A stretch of DNA of 64,000 bases from Actinocorallia populi (GTDB lineage Bacteria > Actinomycetota > Actinomycetes > Streptosporangiales > Streptosporangiaceae): positions 232,888-296,887 of the forward strand of contig NZ_PVZV01000009.1 in assembly GCF_002995495.1 (NCBI RefSeq), written 5' to 3'. Below are positions 1 through 9,345 of the stretch, piece by piece; position 1 is the stretch's first letter, and every line of letters starts with the position of its first letter. The notes under the pieces are model-generated. The model had not been told where the DNA came from and searched no databases. It saw only the letters and a program-made list of their open reading frames with translations. The position numbers and the translations under genes are program-made.

Positions 1-1012
1 GCATGGCCACGACGCCGACGGTGACGCCGATCTTCTTGTTGCCGGTGACGTAGGTGGAGCGCACCAGGCCCTGGCACTTCTGCTTCACCAGGGCCTTGGC
101 CATGGCGCCCCCGGCGGCGTAGTCGCAGCGCAGGTTGAGCGACTTGCGGTCCAGGACGAAGTCCCGCCCGTCCAGCTGGATCTTCTTCGAGGGGAAGATC
201 TCCTCCATGGTCAGCGGCCTGGGGTCGGTCTTGGCGCTGTCCACGGCGGGGGCGGAGGGCTTGGCCGGGGACTTCTCGGGCGACGGCGGCGGCGTGGTCG
301 CCTGCGGCCGGGCGGAGCTCCGGGCGACCACCGGGGTGCCGGAGGGCTTGGGGTCCTTGTCGGCGCCGGGTCCGGAGAGCACCACGTAGGCGGCGCCCGC
401 GACGGCCAGGGTGGGCACGAGCGCCAGCGCGACGTACAGCGTGGTGCGCTTCTTCCTGGGCTCCTCGGCCGGGGGCAGGGGAGCCAGGGCGCGGGAGGTG
501 GATTCGGCGGGCGGCCCGAGGGGTCTGGCGGCCATGCCCACGATGGTCTGGCCGGCGCCGGGGTGGCCTTCGGCCGGGGGGGAGCTCCAGACCCCGGGGG
601 AGTCCAGCAGCCGCTGCTCGGCCTGCCTCTTGTCGCCGGCGGCGCCCGCGGGCAGGTCGGTCACGGTCTGGAGGGAGGGAGAGGCGAAGGCCACGGCATG
701 GGGGTCCTCCCGTGGAAGATCGTTGACGGTGACCGTGGTGTCGGCCCCCGGGGAGGGGCGCAGGGACGGCGGTACCGCGCGGCGGGTGTCGACCGACGGC
801 ACGCCGGGGCCCGCGACCAGGACACCCGGGGGTTCGGACTCGCCGCCCGGGACGGAGGACGTGCTCCACCAGGGGGCGCTGGGCGGACCCTGCACCGGTG
901 GCCCGCCGGGTGCGGCGGGCTGCTCGAAGCCCGGCGGAGCCGGGGGAACCGGGGCGGTCTCGGCGGCCTCGGTGGTCTCGGCCCCAGATGGGCCATCGTC
1001 AGGACCGGACAT
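1..1012 (-). CDS. Membrane-anchored Pro-rich protein, paralogue of the next gene (3' end cut by window)
   Basis: Open from the ATG at 1012 to the window edge with no stop, so the C-terminus is missing (337 codons seen). The N-terminal half is a Pro/Ala/Gly-rich cytoplasmic tail. A KKR stop-transfer motif and one membrane segment (about residues 195-217) follow, then a Pro/Ser/Thr linker and a small extracellular domain starting KTDPRPLTMEEIF. That domain carries two Cys 17 residues apart and matches the C-terminal domain of the neighbouring gene ending at 1065 ([13 protein letters not shown], two Cys 18 apart). The two are tandem paralogues on the same strand. Function unknown; the type II single-pass topology with the domain outside is my inference. 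Confidence 0.8.
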   Translation of the reverse strand, partial: MSGPDDGPSGAETTEAAETAPVPPAPPGFEQPAAPGGPPVQGPPSAPWWSTSSVPGGESEPPGVLVAGPGVPSVDTRRAVPPSLRPSPGADTTVTVNDLPREDPHAVAFASPSLQTVTDLPAGAAGDKRQAEQRLLDSPGVWSSPPAEGHPGAGQTIVGMAARPLGPPAESTSRALAPLPPAEEPRKKRTTLYVALALVPTLAVAGAAYVVLSGPGADKDPKPSGTPVVARSSARPQATTPPPSPEKSPAKPSAPAVDSAKTDPRPLTMEEIFPSKKIQLDGRDFVLDRKSLNLRCDYAAGGAMAKALVKQKCQGLVRSTYVTGNKKIGVTVGVVAM

Positions 1013-1064
1013 GGACGTACAGCGTAGTCAAACCCCTAGGTATCTGGAGCCTTCGCCAAATAAT

Positions 1065-2867
1065 TCAGCGTCCCGGCTTACCCGTCTCATCCCGGATGTG
1101 CAGGGCGGGGCCGAGGTTGCTGCCGGTGACCGTGCTCTGCGCGAACGTCTGCGCGGCCTTCTTGTGCTTGGCGGGAATGGCCTTGCCGTCCGGCAGCTGC
1201 ACCCAGGTCATGATGAGGTAGTGGCCGCGGCTCCACGCCGCGCCCAGCGCGTCGCCCTGGCCGATCTTGCTGGTGACGCCCTTGCCCGGCACCGCGATGA
1301 CGTAGGCGTCCTTGGCCGTCGCGGCCTTGGCGGCCTTGGCGGCGGCCGAGGCGCTGGCGAGGTTGGCCACGCCGACCGTGCCGATCATCTTGCCGCCCGC
1401 GGTGGCGAAGGTCGCGCGCAGGAACTGGGTGCACTTGCCCTTGGTCAGTGCGGCCTGCAGCGCCGTTCCGTGGACGCTCTCCTTGCAGGAGGCCTTCTTG
1501 CGGGTGGACATCACATAGCTGATGCCCTTCTCGGTGAACTTCTTCTTGCGGAAGACCTCGCCGAGGGACAGCGGCTTCGGGTCGGTCTTGCGGCTCCGCA
1601 GCAGGCCGCCCTCGGCCACTGGCGCGTCGCTCGGCTGCGCGGACGCCGTGGGTTCGCCGCCGTCGCCGGCCTTGGGGTCGGTGGTCACCTGCGACGAGGA
1701 GTTCGAGGCGTTCTTCTTTGGCTCGTCCTCGCCCTGGAGCAGCACGACGCCGGCGGCCAGCGCCACCGCGACGACCAGGGCGCCGCCGATGATCAGGGGC
1801 TTGCGGCCGCCCTTGCCGCGGCCCTCGCCGCCGGGCGGGGTCCCGTCACCGTTCCACTGCTCGCCCGGCCCGAAGCCGTCGTTGCCCTGCGGCTGCCACG
1901 GGACGGCCGGCTGCGGGCCGGTGTAGCCGCCGTGAGGGGGCTGGGCCGCGAGGCCGCCGGGCATCTGCTGGGGGCCGCTGCGCCCGTCGTAGGGCTGCTG
2001 CTGGTCGTAGGGCTGCTGCTCGAAGCCCTGCGGCTGCTGGTCGTGCGGCTGCTCGAAGCCCTGCTGTTCCGGCCAGGCGGCCGGCTGTGGGGAGAGGGAC
2101 TGCGCGCCGGTGAAGGGCTGTGACGCCAGGGAGCCCTCCGGCGCTTCATAGGGGGAAGGCTCGTAGGCCGGCGGCTCATAGGGAGGGAATGCCTGGGTTC
2201 CGCCAGGAGCCTCGTAGGGCTGCGCGGAAAGCGGGCCGGAGGGCGTCTCGAAACCGCCGGTGCCGGGCTTGGAGAAGTCCTGCGGGGAGAAGTCCTGGGG
2301 CTCGTGCGCGTCATAGGACTGCGGGTCGTAGACGGGCAGCGCGTGGGTGCCCGTGGGAGGCTGCTCGAAGGCCTGCTGGGGGGCGTCCTCCCAGGGGGTG
2401 GCCTGCGGCCCGCTCGGGCTCTCCGGCCAGCCGGCCTGCCCCGGCTCGGGGAAGCCGCCGGAGGAGTCGGTGAAGGTGGCGTTGGCTCCGGTGCCCGGTC
2501 CGGGGAAGCCGTCGGAGGAGTCGGTGAAGGTGGCGTTGGCCCCCGTGCCCTGCCCGGGGAAGGAGGCCGGGGCCGAGAGGGGGTCGTCGCCCCAGGAGGG
2601 CTGTGATTCGGCCCACTCGGGTGCGGCCGGGGGCTGCGGCGGGGCCGCAGCGCTCTCCAGCCAGGATCCGGGCTGCTCCGCCGCGGGGGGCTGCGGCTCG
2701 GAGCCCCAGCCGGTGACGCCGGACTCGCCGCCGTGCCAGGAGGCCTTCTCCTGGTCCTCGGAAGGCTGCTGAGGCACCGGCGCGCTCAACGGGTGCCGGG
2801 ACCAGGGGTCGGTCTCCAGCGGAGTGTTGTCCCATGGCGGCTGGTCGTTGTCACCCGGATAACCCAT
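1065..2867 (-). CDS. Pro/Gln-rich single-pass membrane protein with extracellular Cys-pair domain
   Basis: 600 aa from the ATG at 2867 (starts [14 protein letters not shown]). Residues 1 to about 365 are low-complexity Pro/Gln/Gly/Tyr sequence with an 18-residue tandem repeat ([16 protein letters not shown]) and several PYEAP/PYEPP units. [10 protein letters not shown] starts one membrane segment, followed by a Ser/Asn linker and a roughly 150-residue domain beginning [13 protein letters not shown] with a Cys pair, homologous to the upstream-cut paralogue. An in-frame ATG at 2924 lies 13 nt after GGAGG and would add 19 residues; I prefer 2867 because the acidic Pro-rich tail typical of such proteins begins there. 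It is divergent from rplM. No known function; a role in sensing outside the membrane is speculation. Confidence 0.8.
   Translation of the reverse strand: MGYPGDNDQPPWDNTPLETDPWSRHPLSAPVPQQPSEDQEKASWHGGESGVTGWGSEPQPPAAEQPGSWLESAAAPPQPPAAPEWAESQPSWGDDPLSAPASFPGQGTGANATFTDSSDGFPGPGTGANATFTDSSGGFPEPGQAGWPESPSGPQATPWEDAPQQAFEQPPTGTHALPVYDPQSYDAHEPQDFSPQDFSKPGTGGFETPSGPLSAQPYEAPGGTQAFPPYEPPAYEPSPYEAPEGSLASQPFTGAQSLSPQPAAWPEQQGFEQPHDQQPQGFEQQPYDQQQPYDGRSGPQQMPGGLAAQPPHGGYTGPQPAVPWQPQGNDGFGPGEQWNGDGTPPGGEGRGKGGRKPLIIGGALVVAVALAAGVVLLQGEDEPKKNASNSSSQVTTDPKAGDGGEPTASAQPSDAPVAEGGLLRSRKTDPKPLSLGEVFRKKKFTEKGISYVMSTRKKASCKESVHGTALQAALTKGKCTQFLRATFATAGGKMIGTVGVANLASASAAAKAAKAATAKDAYVIAVPGKGVTSKIGQGDALGAAWSRGHYLIMTWVQLPDGKAIPAKHKKAAQTFAQSTVTGSNLGPALHIRDETGKPGR
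2446..2561 (-). repeat. 54-bp in-frame tandem repeat, two copies
   Basis: GAGGAGTCGGTGAAGGTGG begins at 2461 and recurs at 2515, a 54-bp period (18 codons), inside the Pro/Gln-rich tail of the membrane protein. The protein repeat is [16 protein letters not shown]. The copies differ at only a few bases, which suggests a recent duplication or gene conversion. Confidence 0.8.
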
Positions 2868-3069
2868 GTTGCGGAGCCTATCGGTCGTTTCGAGGTGCCC
2901 TTCGGCCCGAATTCGTCCCACCATGACATGGCCGGAGCCTCCGTGCAGCTCATTCGGCCCAGCGGGGGAGAGTTCTCGGGCATACTGGGGGCATACTGTC
3001 AGAGGCAGGATCGGCACCCGTGACCGCCGTCCCGTTTGCTCGAACGGTGCGCCGTCCGAGGGTGCTGCT

Positions 3070-3098
3070 TTGCCCGCGCTCCAGAGCTTGGGTATCCT
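3070..3098 (+). promoter_or_regulatory. Candidate promoter of rplM-rpsI
   Basis: TTGCCC at 3070-3075 and TATCCT at 3093-3098 are separated by exactly 17 nt, a good fit to a primary-sigma promoter in an actinomycete. Initiation near 3105 would leave about a 100-nt leader before the rplM GTG at 3205. Sequence match only. Confidence 0.55.
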
Positions 3099-3204
3099 GC
3101 TCCTTTGTATGTGTCGGGTTGCCAGTCAGGCATGCACACCGGCACCCGGTCCGGATCTTCCGAAGGGCCGATCCCAACAGTCGACAGAAACGAAGGCTTA
3201 CGCC

Positions 3205-3648
3205 GTGCGCACGTACACCCCTAAGCCCGCTGACGTGCAGCGTCAGTGGCACGTCATCGACGCGACCGATGTCGTGCTGGGTCGCCTTGCCAGCCAGGTC
3301 GCGATCCTGCTTCGGGGCAAGCACAAGCCGATCTACGCACCGCACGTTGACACCGGTGACTACGTCATCATCATCAACGCCGACAAGGTCTCGCTCAGCG
3401 GCAAGAAGCTCGAGCAGAAGAAGGCCTACCGTCACTCGGGTTACCCGGGTGGTCTGCGTTCCACCCTCTACAAGGACCTGCTCGAGAAGCACCCCGAGCG
3501 GGCCGTGGAGAAGGCGATCAAGGGCATGCTGCCGAAGAACAAGCTCGGCCGCGCCATGTTCGGCAAGGTGAAGGTCTACGCGGGCGCGAACCACCCGCAC
3601 TCGGCCCAGCAGCCCGTGCCGTTCGAGATCACGCAGATCGCTCAGTAG
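3205..3648 (+). CDS. rplM: 50S ribosomal protein L13
   Basis: 147 aa starting at GTG ([20 protein letters not shown]), the standard actinobacterial L13 N-terminus and length. The family signature around [20 protein letters not shown] near residues 112-133 is present. L13 binds 23S rRNA early in large-subunit assembly. It is followed after 110 nt by rpsI, the conserved L13-S9 operon, and preceded by a candidate TTGCCC/TATCCT promoter. The reading frame extends upstream, but codon use and homology start at 3205. Confidence 0.97.
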   Translation: MRTYTPKPADVQRQWHVIDATDVVLGRLASQVAILLRGKHKPIYAPHVDTGDYVIIINADKVSLSGKKLEQKKAYRHSGYPGGLRSTLYKDLLEKHPERAVEKAIKGMLPKNKLGRAMFGKVKVYAGANHPHSAQQPVPFEITQIAQ

Positions 3649-3758
3649 TAGATCTGGCCTTTGTGCCGGCTCCACCGTCCGAAAAAGAGGCCGCTGGGGC
3701 GCCCTGGGAGCTCGAGTCAGGGTCCGCCGCCCCGGTTAGAAGACCAACGAGGAGAATT

Positions 3759-4262
3759 GTGGCTGAGACCACCGAGACGTTCGACGAGTACGGCTCCACC
3801 GAGGAGACCCCGTCGGAGTACACCACCGAGTCCGTGGTGGTGGACGAGGAGAACGCGGTCCGCGTCCCCGCCGCCACGGGACCGGCGTCCGCGACCGGCC
3901 GCCGCAAGGAGGCGATCGCCCGCGTTCGCATCATCCCCGGCTCCGGCAACTGGACGATCAACGGCCGCACCCTCGAGGGCTACTTCCCGAACAAGGTGCA
4001 CCAGCAGCTCATCAACGAGCCCTTCGTCACGCTCGGCCTCGAGGGCCAGTGGGACGTCATCGCCCGCATCAACGGCGGCGGTGTGACCGGTCAGGCCGGC
4101 GCCCTGCGCATGGGGATCTCCCGGGCGCTGCAGATCTCCGACCCGGACAACCGCCCCGCCCTGAAGAAGGCGGGCTTCCTCACCCGTGACCCGCGGGCCA
4201 AGGAACGCAAGAAGGCCGGTCTCAAGAAGGCCCGTAAGGCTCCGCAGTACAGCAAGCGTTGA
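3759..4262 (+). CDS. rpsI: 30S ribosomal protein S9
   Basis: 167 aa from GTG at 3759 with GAGGAG 4-9 nt upstream. The first 40 or so residues are an acidic, Ser/Thr-rich extension common in actinobacterial S9. The conserved core then runs from [11 protein letters not shown] through the C-terminal [12 protein letters not shown] tail that reaches the ribosomal P site. Second gene of the rplM-rpsI operon, closed by a strong terminator at 4286-4317. Confidence 0.97.
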   Translation: MAETTETFDEYGSTEETPSEYTTESVVVDEENAVRVPAATGPASATGRRKEAIARVRIIPGSGNWTINGRTLEGYFPNKVHQQLINEPFVTLGLEGQWDVIARINGGGVTGQAGALRMGISRALQISDPDNRPALKKAGFLTRDPRAKERKKAGLKKARKAPQYSKR

Positions 4263-4285
4263 TTCGCGGGCTTGCTTGACCAGGC

Positions 4286-4317
4286 GGCGGGCACCACACA
4301 GTGGTGTCCGCCGTTTT
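4286..4317 (+). terminator. Rho-independent terminator of rplM-rpsI
   Basis: A 12-bp stem (GGCGGGCACCAC at 4286-4297 pairing with GTGGTGTCCGCC at 4301-4312, one G-U) with a 3-nt loop, followed by G and TTTT at 4314-4317. It lies 23 nt after the rpsI stop. The best intrinsic terminator in the window. Confidence 0.9.
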
Positions 4318-4349
4318 GGCATTTCCCCCGACTATGAAAGTGAACTGCT

Positions 4350-5699
4350 GTGGGTCGTTTGTTCGGAACTGACGGCGTGCGGGGCCTGGCGAACCGGGAC
4401 CTCACCGCGCGCCTGGCGATGGAGCTGTCCATGGCCGCCGCCCGGGTGCTGGGCGACGCAGGGGCGTTCGAGGGGCACCGCCCGGTCGCGGTGGTGGGCA
4501 GGGATCCGCGGGCCTCGGGCGAGTTCCTGGAGGCCGCGGTGGTGGCGGGACTGGCGGGCGCGGGCGTCGACGTGCGGCGCCTGGGCGTGCTGCCGACACC
4601 GGCGGTGGCCTACCTGACCAGGGAGCTGGGCGCGGACCTGGGCGTGATGTTGTCGGCGTCGCACAACCCGGCTCCCGACAACGGCATCAAGTTCTTCGAC
4701 CGCAGCGGCTACAAACTCCCCGACGAGCTCGAGGACCGCATCGAGGCGAAGCTCGGCAGGCTCGACGAGGGCTGGGAGGCCCCGACGGGCGCGGGCGTCG
4801 GGCGGGTCGTCGAGGCGCACGGCGAGCTGGACAGGTACGCCGAGCACCTGCTGTCCACCCTGGAGGTGCCGCTGTCGGGGCTGCGCGTCGTGGTGGACTG
4901 CGCGCACGGCGCCGCGGCGGAGCTGGCGCCGGGGCTGCTGCGCCGGGCGGGGGCCGAGGTCTTCGAGATCGGCACCGAGCCGGACGGGCTCAACATCAAC
5001 GACGGGGTGGGCTCCACCCATCTGGGCACGCTGCGCGAGGCGGTGCTGCGGCACGGCGCCGACGCCGGCGTCGCCTTCGACGGGGACGCCGACCGGTGCC
5101 TGGCGGTCACGTCCGGCGGCGAGGTGGTGGACGGCGACCAGATCATGGCGATCCTGGCGCTGGAGCTGCACGAGGCGGGCCGGCTGCCGGCCGGGACGGT
5201 CGTGGCCACGGTCATGTCGAACCTGGGCTTCAAGCTGGCGCTGCAGGGCCACGGGCTGAAGATCCTGGAGACGTCGGTGGGGGACCGCTACGTCCTGGAG
5301 GCGATGCGCGAGGGCGGCTACGGCTTCGGCGGCGAGCAGTCCGGACATGTGATCATGCTGGAGCACGGCACCACCGGGGACGGCCTGCTGACCGGCCTGC
5401 ACCTGCTGGGCGCGGTGGCGCGGCGCGGGCGGCCGCTGGACGAGCTGGCCAAGTGCATGACCCGGCTGCCGCAGGTGCTCATCAACGTGCGGGGCGTGGA
5501 CAAGGCCAGGGCCAGGACGTCCGTGGAGCTGCTGGCGGCGATCGAGGCGGCGGAACTGGAGCTGGGCGCCTCGGGCCGGGTGCTGATCCGCCCGTCGGGC
5601 ACCGAGCCGATGGTGCGGGTGATGGTGGAGGCGGCGGCCGAGGAGCAGGCCCACGACATCGCGGAGCGCCTGGCGGACGTGGTCCGCACGCACCTCTGA
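4350..5699 (+). CDS. glmM: Phosphoglucosamine mutase
   Basis: 449 aa from GTG at 4350 ([15 protein letters not shown]), full family length. GlmM interconverts glucosamine-6-phosphate and glucosamine-1-phosphate on the route to UDP-GlcNAc for peptidoglycan. Visible motifs: the phosphoserine loop SASHNP (catalytic Ser about 104), the metal loop DGDADR (244-249), the sugar loop GGEQSGH, and the phosphate-binding RPSGTEP (from 414). The Shine-Dalgarno is weak, and the gene lies just after the rpsI terminator, so it probably has its own promoter. glmS, the preceding enzyme of the pathway, is at 18.3 kb in the same window. Confidence 0.97.
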   Translation: MGRLFGTDGVRGLANRDLTARLAMELSMAAARVLGDAGAFEGHRPVAVVGRDPRASGEFLEAAVVAGLAGAGVDVRRLGVLPTPAVAYLTRELGADLGVMLSASHNPAPDNGIKFFDRSGYKLPDELEDRIEAKLGRLDEGWEAPTGAGVGRVVEAHGELDRYAEHLLSTLEVPLSGLRVVVDCAHGAAAELAPGLLRRAGAEVFEIGTEPDGLNINDGVGSTHLGTLREAVLRHGADAGVAFDGDADRCLAVTSGGEVVDGDQIMAILALELHEAGRLPAGTVVATVMSNLGFKLALQGHGLKILETSVGDRYVLEAMREGGYGFGGEQSGHVIMLEHGTTGDGLLTGLHLLGAVARRGRPLDELAKCMTRLPQVLINVRGVDKARARTSVELLAAIEAAELELGASGRVLIRPSGTEPMVRVMVEAAAEEQAHDIAERLADVVRTHL

Positions 5700-5783
5700 C
5701 CTCTCCTTCGGGAATTCGTTTCTCTCGGACGGCGGTCTTCATTAGGCTTCTCGGTTCGCCCATCTTTCAAGGAGAGCCGAAGC

Positions 5784-7808
5784 ATGCCCGGGGAAGCCGA
5801 CGTAGCCGACACGCAGCAGGTACTGGAGGCGGAGCGCGCCCATCTGCGGGGGGCGCGCGAGGCGCTTCGCAGGATGCGCGAGCACGCGGAGTCGCTGTCG
5901 GCCGACGCGGCGGGTGACTGGGTGTCCAGGCAGGTGCTGGAGTCGCTGCTGGACCAGCGGGTCAGGGCGCTGGCCGACCATCCGGACACGCCGCTGTTCT
6001 TCGGCCGGCTCGACCATCTCGGGGGCGCGGGGTCCGGCGACGGCGGGGACCTGCCGGGGACGGTCCACGTCGGGCGGCGGCACGTGCACGACGAGGAGGG
6101 GCTGGCGCTCGTCCTGGACTGGCGGGCGCCGGTGGCGCGGGCCTTCTACCAGGCGGGGCCGCGGGACCCGATGGGGGTGGCGCGGCGCAGGCGGTTCGGT
6201 TTCGCCCGGGGGGAGCTGACCGGTTTCGAGGACGAGCCGCTGGACGGGCGCGACCTGGGGCCGTCGCGGCTGCTGACCGAGGAGGTCGAGCGCCCGCGTA
6301 CCGGCCCGATGCGCGACATCGTGGCGACGATCCAGCCGGAGCAGGACGTCATCGTGCGGGCGGCGCTGCCGGACACGGTGTGCGTCCAGGGCGCGCCGGG
6401 CACCGGGAAGACCGCGGTGGGCCTGCACCGGGCGGCCTACCTGCTGTTCACCCACCGGGAGCGGCTGGGCCGTTCCGGAGTGCTCATCGTCGGGCCGAAC
6501 CGGGCGTTCCTCTCCTACATCGCGAGCGTTCTTCCGGCGCTGGGCGAGGTGCGGGTGGACCAGGCGACCGTCGACGACCTCCTGGGCGTCCCCGCGGGAA
6601 CGGAAGCCCTTTCCGTGGCCGCGTTGAAGGGCGACGTACGTTTGGCGCAGGTGCTGCGGAAATCGCTGTGGATGCATTTGAACAAGCCGGAGACGGGCCT
6701 GCTGTTCGTGAAGGGCGGCTCGCGCTACCGCATTCCCGGTGACGAGATCCGGGAGCTGGTGTCCTCCCTGCGCGGAACGACGCGTTACGCGGCGGGACGC
6801 CACACTCTCGCGCAGCGGCTCGCGCACCGCGTACTGGTGCAGATGGAGCAGCGCGGAGAGGCGCCTGACGACCGCGTCCACGACGTCGTCGCGCGGTCCA
6901 AGGCGGTCAAGGCGGTCGTCGATCAGGTGTGGCCGAAGGTGACGCCGCAGCAGGTCCTCCACCGGCTGCTCGGCGACGCGGAGTTCCTCGCGCGGGCCGC
7001 CAAGGGAGTGCTGGACGAGGAGGAGCAGGCGCTGCTGCTGTGGCGCAAGGCGCCCCGCTCGGCGCGGTCGGCCAAGTGGACCTCGGCGGACCTCGCGCTG
7101 CTGGACGAGCTCGCCGACCTCATCGAACGCACCGGTTCGCTCGGCCATCTGATCGTGGACGAGGCGCAGGACCTGTCGCCGATGCAGCTGCGCGCGCTGG
7201 GACGGCGCTGCGCCACCGGTTCGGCGACCATCCTGGGGGACCTGGCGCAGGGCACGACGCCCTGGGCGGTGCGGTCGTGGGAGGAGGTGCTGACCCATCT
7301 GGGCAAGGAGGGCGAGGTCACCGAGCTGACCCTCGGCTTCCGGGTGCCGATGGAGGTGCTGGACTACGCGGCGCGGCTGCTCCCGTCCGTCGCGCCGGGC
7401 CTGGCGGCCCCCCGGTCACTGCGCGCCGGCGCGGGAGCCCTCTCGGTGCGCCGGGTGCGGGACGCGCACGACGCGGCCGTCACGGCGGTCCTGGAGGCTC
7501 AGGCCAGGGACGGGTCCATCGGGGTCATCGTCGCGGACGGGCGCCTGGCGGAGCTCTCGGGGACACTGGAGGACAACGGGGTGGACCACGCCGTGCTCAC
7601 TCCCGACGGGGTCGAGGGCGAGCGCGTGCACCTCGTCCCGGCGACCCTCGCCAAGGGCCTGGAGTACGACCACGTCGTGGTCGTCGAGCCCGCCGAGATC
7701 GTCGCGGCCGAAGAGCGGGGCCTGGCCCGCCTGTACGTGGTGCTCACCCGCGCGGTCACCTCCCTGACCGTCCTGCACCACGCGCCCCTTCCCGACGTCC
7801 TCGCCTGA
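5784..7808 (+). CDS. HelD-type RNA polymerase recycling ATPase (UvrD-like)
   Basis: 674 aa from ATG at 5784 behind AAGGAGAG. N-terminal coiled-coil arm (about 10-60, rich in Glu/Arg/Leu), then superfamily I helicase motifs: Q-like region (IQPEQDVIVR), Walker A GAPGTGKTAV (203-212), Walker B VDEAQDLSP (458-466) and motif IV-VI elements (TLGFRVP; the KGLEYDHVVVVEPAEI region near 630). This is the architecture of HelD, which pries RNA polymerase off DNA; actinobacterial HelR members also give rifamycin tolerance (family knowledge). I could not find a rifamycin-associated element upstream. The HelD rather than generic UvrD call rests on the N-terminal arm and the missing 2B domain. Confidence 0.85.
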   Translation: MPGEADVADTQQVLEAERAHLRGAREALRRMREHAESLSADAAGDWVSRQVLESLLDQRVRALADHPDTPLFFGRLDHLGGAGSGDGGDLPGTVHVGRRHVHDEEGLALVLDWRAPVARAFYQAGPRDPMGVARRRRFGFARGELTGFEDEPLDGRDLGPSRLLTEEVERPRTGPMRDIVATIQPEQDVIVRAALPDTVCVQGAPGTGKTAVGLHRAAYLLFTHRERLGRSGVLIVGPNRAFLSYIASVLPALGEVRVDQATVDDLLGVPAGTEALSVAALKGDVRLAQVLRKSLWMHLNKPETGLLFVKGGSRYRIPGDEIRELVSSLRGTTRYAAGRHTLAQRLAHRVLVQMEQRGEAPDDRVHDVVARSKAVKAVVDQVWPKVTPQQVLHRLLGDAEFLARAAKGVLDEEEQALLLWRKAPRSARSAKWTSADLALLDELADLIERTGSLGHLIVDEAQDLSPMQLRALGRRCATGSATILGDLAQGTTPWAVRSWEEVLTHLGKEGEVTELTLGFRVPMEVLDYAARLLPSVAPGLAAPRSLRAGAGALSVRRVRDAHDAAVTAVLEAQARDGSIGVIVADGRLAELSGTLEDNGVDHAVLTPDGVEGERVHLVPATLAKGLEYDHVVVVEPAEIVAAEERGLARLYVVLTRAVTSLTVLHHAPLPDVLA

Positions 7809-7820
7809 GCCGCGCCGTCT

Positions 7821-7843
7821 CGCCTGAGCCGCGGCCTCAGGCG
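7821..7843. terminator. Hairpin between convergent genes
   Basis: CGCCTGAG (7821-7828) and CTCAGGCG (7836-7843) form an 8-bp perfect stem with a 7-nt loop. It overlaps the stop codon of the small minus-strand gene and lies 13 nt after the helD stop. There is no U-tract. The left arm is part of a 14-nt direct repeat (TCGCCTGAGCCGCG at 7801 and 7820). Confidence 0.4.
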
Positions 7844-8103
7844 TCGATCTCCAGCCTGCCGACCTTCAGGTGGGCTATCTCGACGGTGCCGGCCCGCAGG
7901 TGGGTGACGACCGCCCTCTTGACGGCGAGCCTGCCGATGGCCAGCGCGCCGATCGCGAGGGCGCCGACGGCGGCCGCGCCGACGAGGGCGGCCCCGACCG
8001 CCAGCGAGCCGCGCGCGGCCGCGCCTATCGCCTGGGCGCCCATTGCGTCTGCCCTTATCTCGTCCTTCGGCGTGACCTTTTCACGGCACTGTTCGTTCTC
8101 CAT
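7837..8103 (-). CDS. Small protein with Ala-Ile-Gly pentapeptide periodicity
   Basis: 88 aa from ATG at 8103 with GGGAGA about 10 nt upstream; the in-frame ATG at 8112 sits too close to that site. After a charged N-terminus (MENEQCREKVTPKDEIRAD) almost the whole protein follows a five-residue register (AIGAA, AVGAA, LVGAA, AVGAL, AIGAL, AIGRL, AVKRA and on to KVGRL). This resembles a right-handed beta-helix of the pentapeptide-repeat kind, although the usual Asp/Asn position is replaced by Ile/Val. Function unknown. Convergent with helD. Confidence 0.7.
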   Translation of the reverse strand: MENEQCREKVTPKDEIRADAMGAQAIGAAARGSLAVGAALVGAAAVGALAIGALAIGRLAVKRAVVTHLRAGTVEIAHLKVGRLEIDA

Positions 8104-8191
8104 GCGGAACATTCTCCCGCGGGGAATCCGTGCGTAACGATTTGAGCCTCGCCTGTTCCGGGAAGGCGCCGGAGCAGGCGACGATGAGGGC

Positions 8192-8578
8192 ATGGACGTC
8201 GGCGTGAACGTGGCGAGTCCCTTCTCCCAACGAGTGTTGACGCTCACCCGTCCGTGGCCGGGTGTCACGGTCCAGGCGGCGGACTGCGGCGGCGGCGCGG
8301 CCCTGGTGTTCGCCGGGTGCCAGGTGGCGCACCTGCACGGGGGCGACGAGGCCGAGCTGCTGCTCGGGCACCGGAGCGCGGCCAGGCTGGGCCCGCTGCT
8401 CGCCGGGTCGGGGAGGGCCTGGGTCGACGGCAGGACGGTGCGGCTCCGGCTGGGCGGGGAGAGCGACGTGCGGACGCTGCTGTCGCTGCTCAGCCTCGCC
8501 ATGAAGACGTGTGCCGACGATGGTTGCCGTGGGAACGCTCCATGGTGCCGGATAGGGCGCGGCGCGGCGGTCTGCTGA
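8192..8578 (+). CDS. DUF5519 (luciferase-family) like protein
   Basis: 128 aa from ATG at 8192 with GAGGGC just upstream. The body matches the small DUF5519 fold: WPGVTV, then CQVAHLHGGDEAELLLG, then SGRAWVDGRTVRLRLGGESDVRTLLSLLSLA. Members are called luciferase family in databases, but enzymatic activity is not established. The last 25 residues (KTCADDGCRGNAPWC...) are not part of the fold and hold four Cys. Convergent with the HNH lipoprotein gene. Confidence 0.65.
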   Translation: MDVGVNVASPFSQRVLTLTRPWPGVTVQAADCGGGAALVFAGCQVAHLHGGDEAELLLGHRSAARLGPLLAGSGRAWVDGRTVRLRLGGESDVRTLLSLLSLAMKTCADDGCRGNAPWCRIGRGAAVC

Positions 8579-8582
8579 GTGT

Positions 8583-9245
8583 TCAGCAGGTCTTCAGGAA
8601 GTTCCCGAGGGCGGTGTGGTCGGCGCGTGTCGCCGGAAGGTCGTACTTCTTGGCGACGGTGACGAACAACCCCGCGTAGGTGCACTGGTAGTCGGCGGGG
8701 GGCTTCCACTCGGCAGGCCCCGAGTCGCCCTTCTGCTGGTTGGGGCGGCCCGAGACGGCCAGCAGGTTGAGGGGGTCGTTGGCGAACTCCGTACGCCGCT
8801 CCTCCGGCCAGCCGTCCGCGCCCATCCGCCAGGCCAGGGCCAGGGGGTAGACGTGGTCGATCTGCACCTGGGAGGGCCGGGAGCGGGTGAAGGAGACCTT
8901 TCCGCCGCTGTAGGGGTCGTCCTCCAGGACGCCGGTGAGGACGAGGCAGCCGTCGTCGTCCCGGGTCACCGAGGCGAGGTCGCGCGCGAGGATGTCGTTG
9001 CGGGTGTCGCAGCCGTTGCCGTCGACGTCCTTCCAGGGGGTGCCGAAGGCCCTGCGGTCGTAGCCGTCCCCGTCCCCTTCGCCGGTGATGCGCAACGAGC
9101 CGAGGTCCTCCAGCGCGCCCCTGGACTCGGTGCCGGAGGTGCCGGGGGAGCGGGTCGAGGAGTCGGGGGGATCGGTGCCCGGTTCGGCGCTGCAACCGCC
9201 GAGCAGCAGGACGGCGCCGACCGCCAGGGCGAGGGGCCGGAACAT
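8583..9245 (-). CDS. Exported HNH endonuclease-family lipoprotein (GmrSD/DUF1524 type)
   Basis: 220 aa. Signal peptide with lipobox LLGGC (Cys about 18), a Ser/Thr/Pro linker, then a domain of the actinobacterial HNH family: GTPWKDVDGNGCDTRNDIL, SQVQIDHVYPLALAWRMGA, FANDPLNLLAVSGRPNQQKGDSGPAEWKPP. The D-H and N-x-x-N-L-L residues of the beta-beta-alpha metal nuclease core are visible. It should be membrane-tethered on the outside, so a role in degrading external DNA is plausible (inference). GAGGAG lies upstream of the ATG at 9245. Confidence 0.85.
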   Translation of the reverse strand: MFRPLALAVGAVLLLGGCSAEPGTDPPDSSTRSPGTSGTESRGALEDLGSLRITGEGDGDGYDRRAFGTPWKDVDGNGCDTRNDILARDLASVTRDDDGCLVLTGVLEDDPYSGGKVSFTRSRPSQVQIDHVYPLALAWRMGADGWPEERRTEFANDPLNLLAVSGRPNQQKGDSGPAEWKPPADYQCTYAGLFVTVAKKYDLPATRADHTALGNFLKTC

Positions 9246-9345
9246 CGCCGCTCCTCTTCTTCAGGGGATATGCCGAGATTGGGAGGTTTTAGATTATCGG
9301 CGGAAGACGGTGCCGGGGCACTCTCCGATCCGCCACCATGGCGGG

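Noticed and set aside
5700-5783. Rifamycin-associated element upstream of the HelD gene
   Set aside because: I looked for the known inverted motif in this gap and found only partial matches, so rifamycin induction is not supported.
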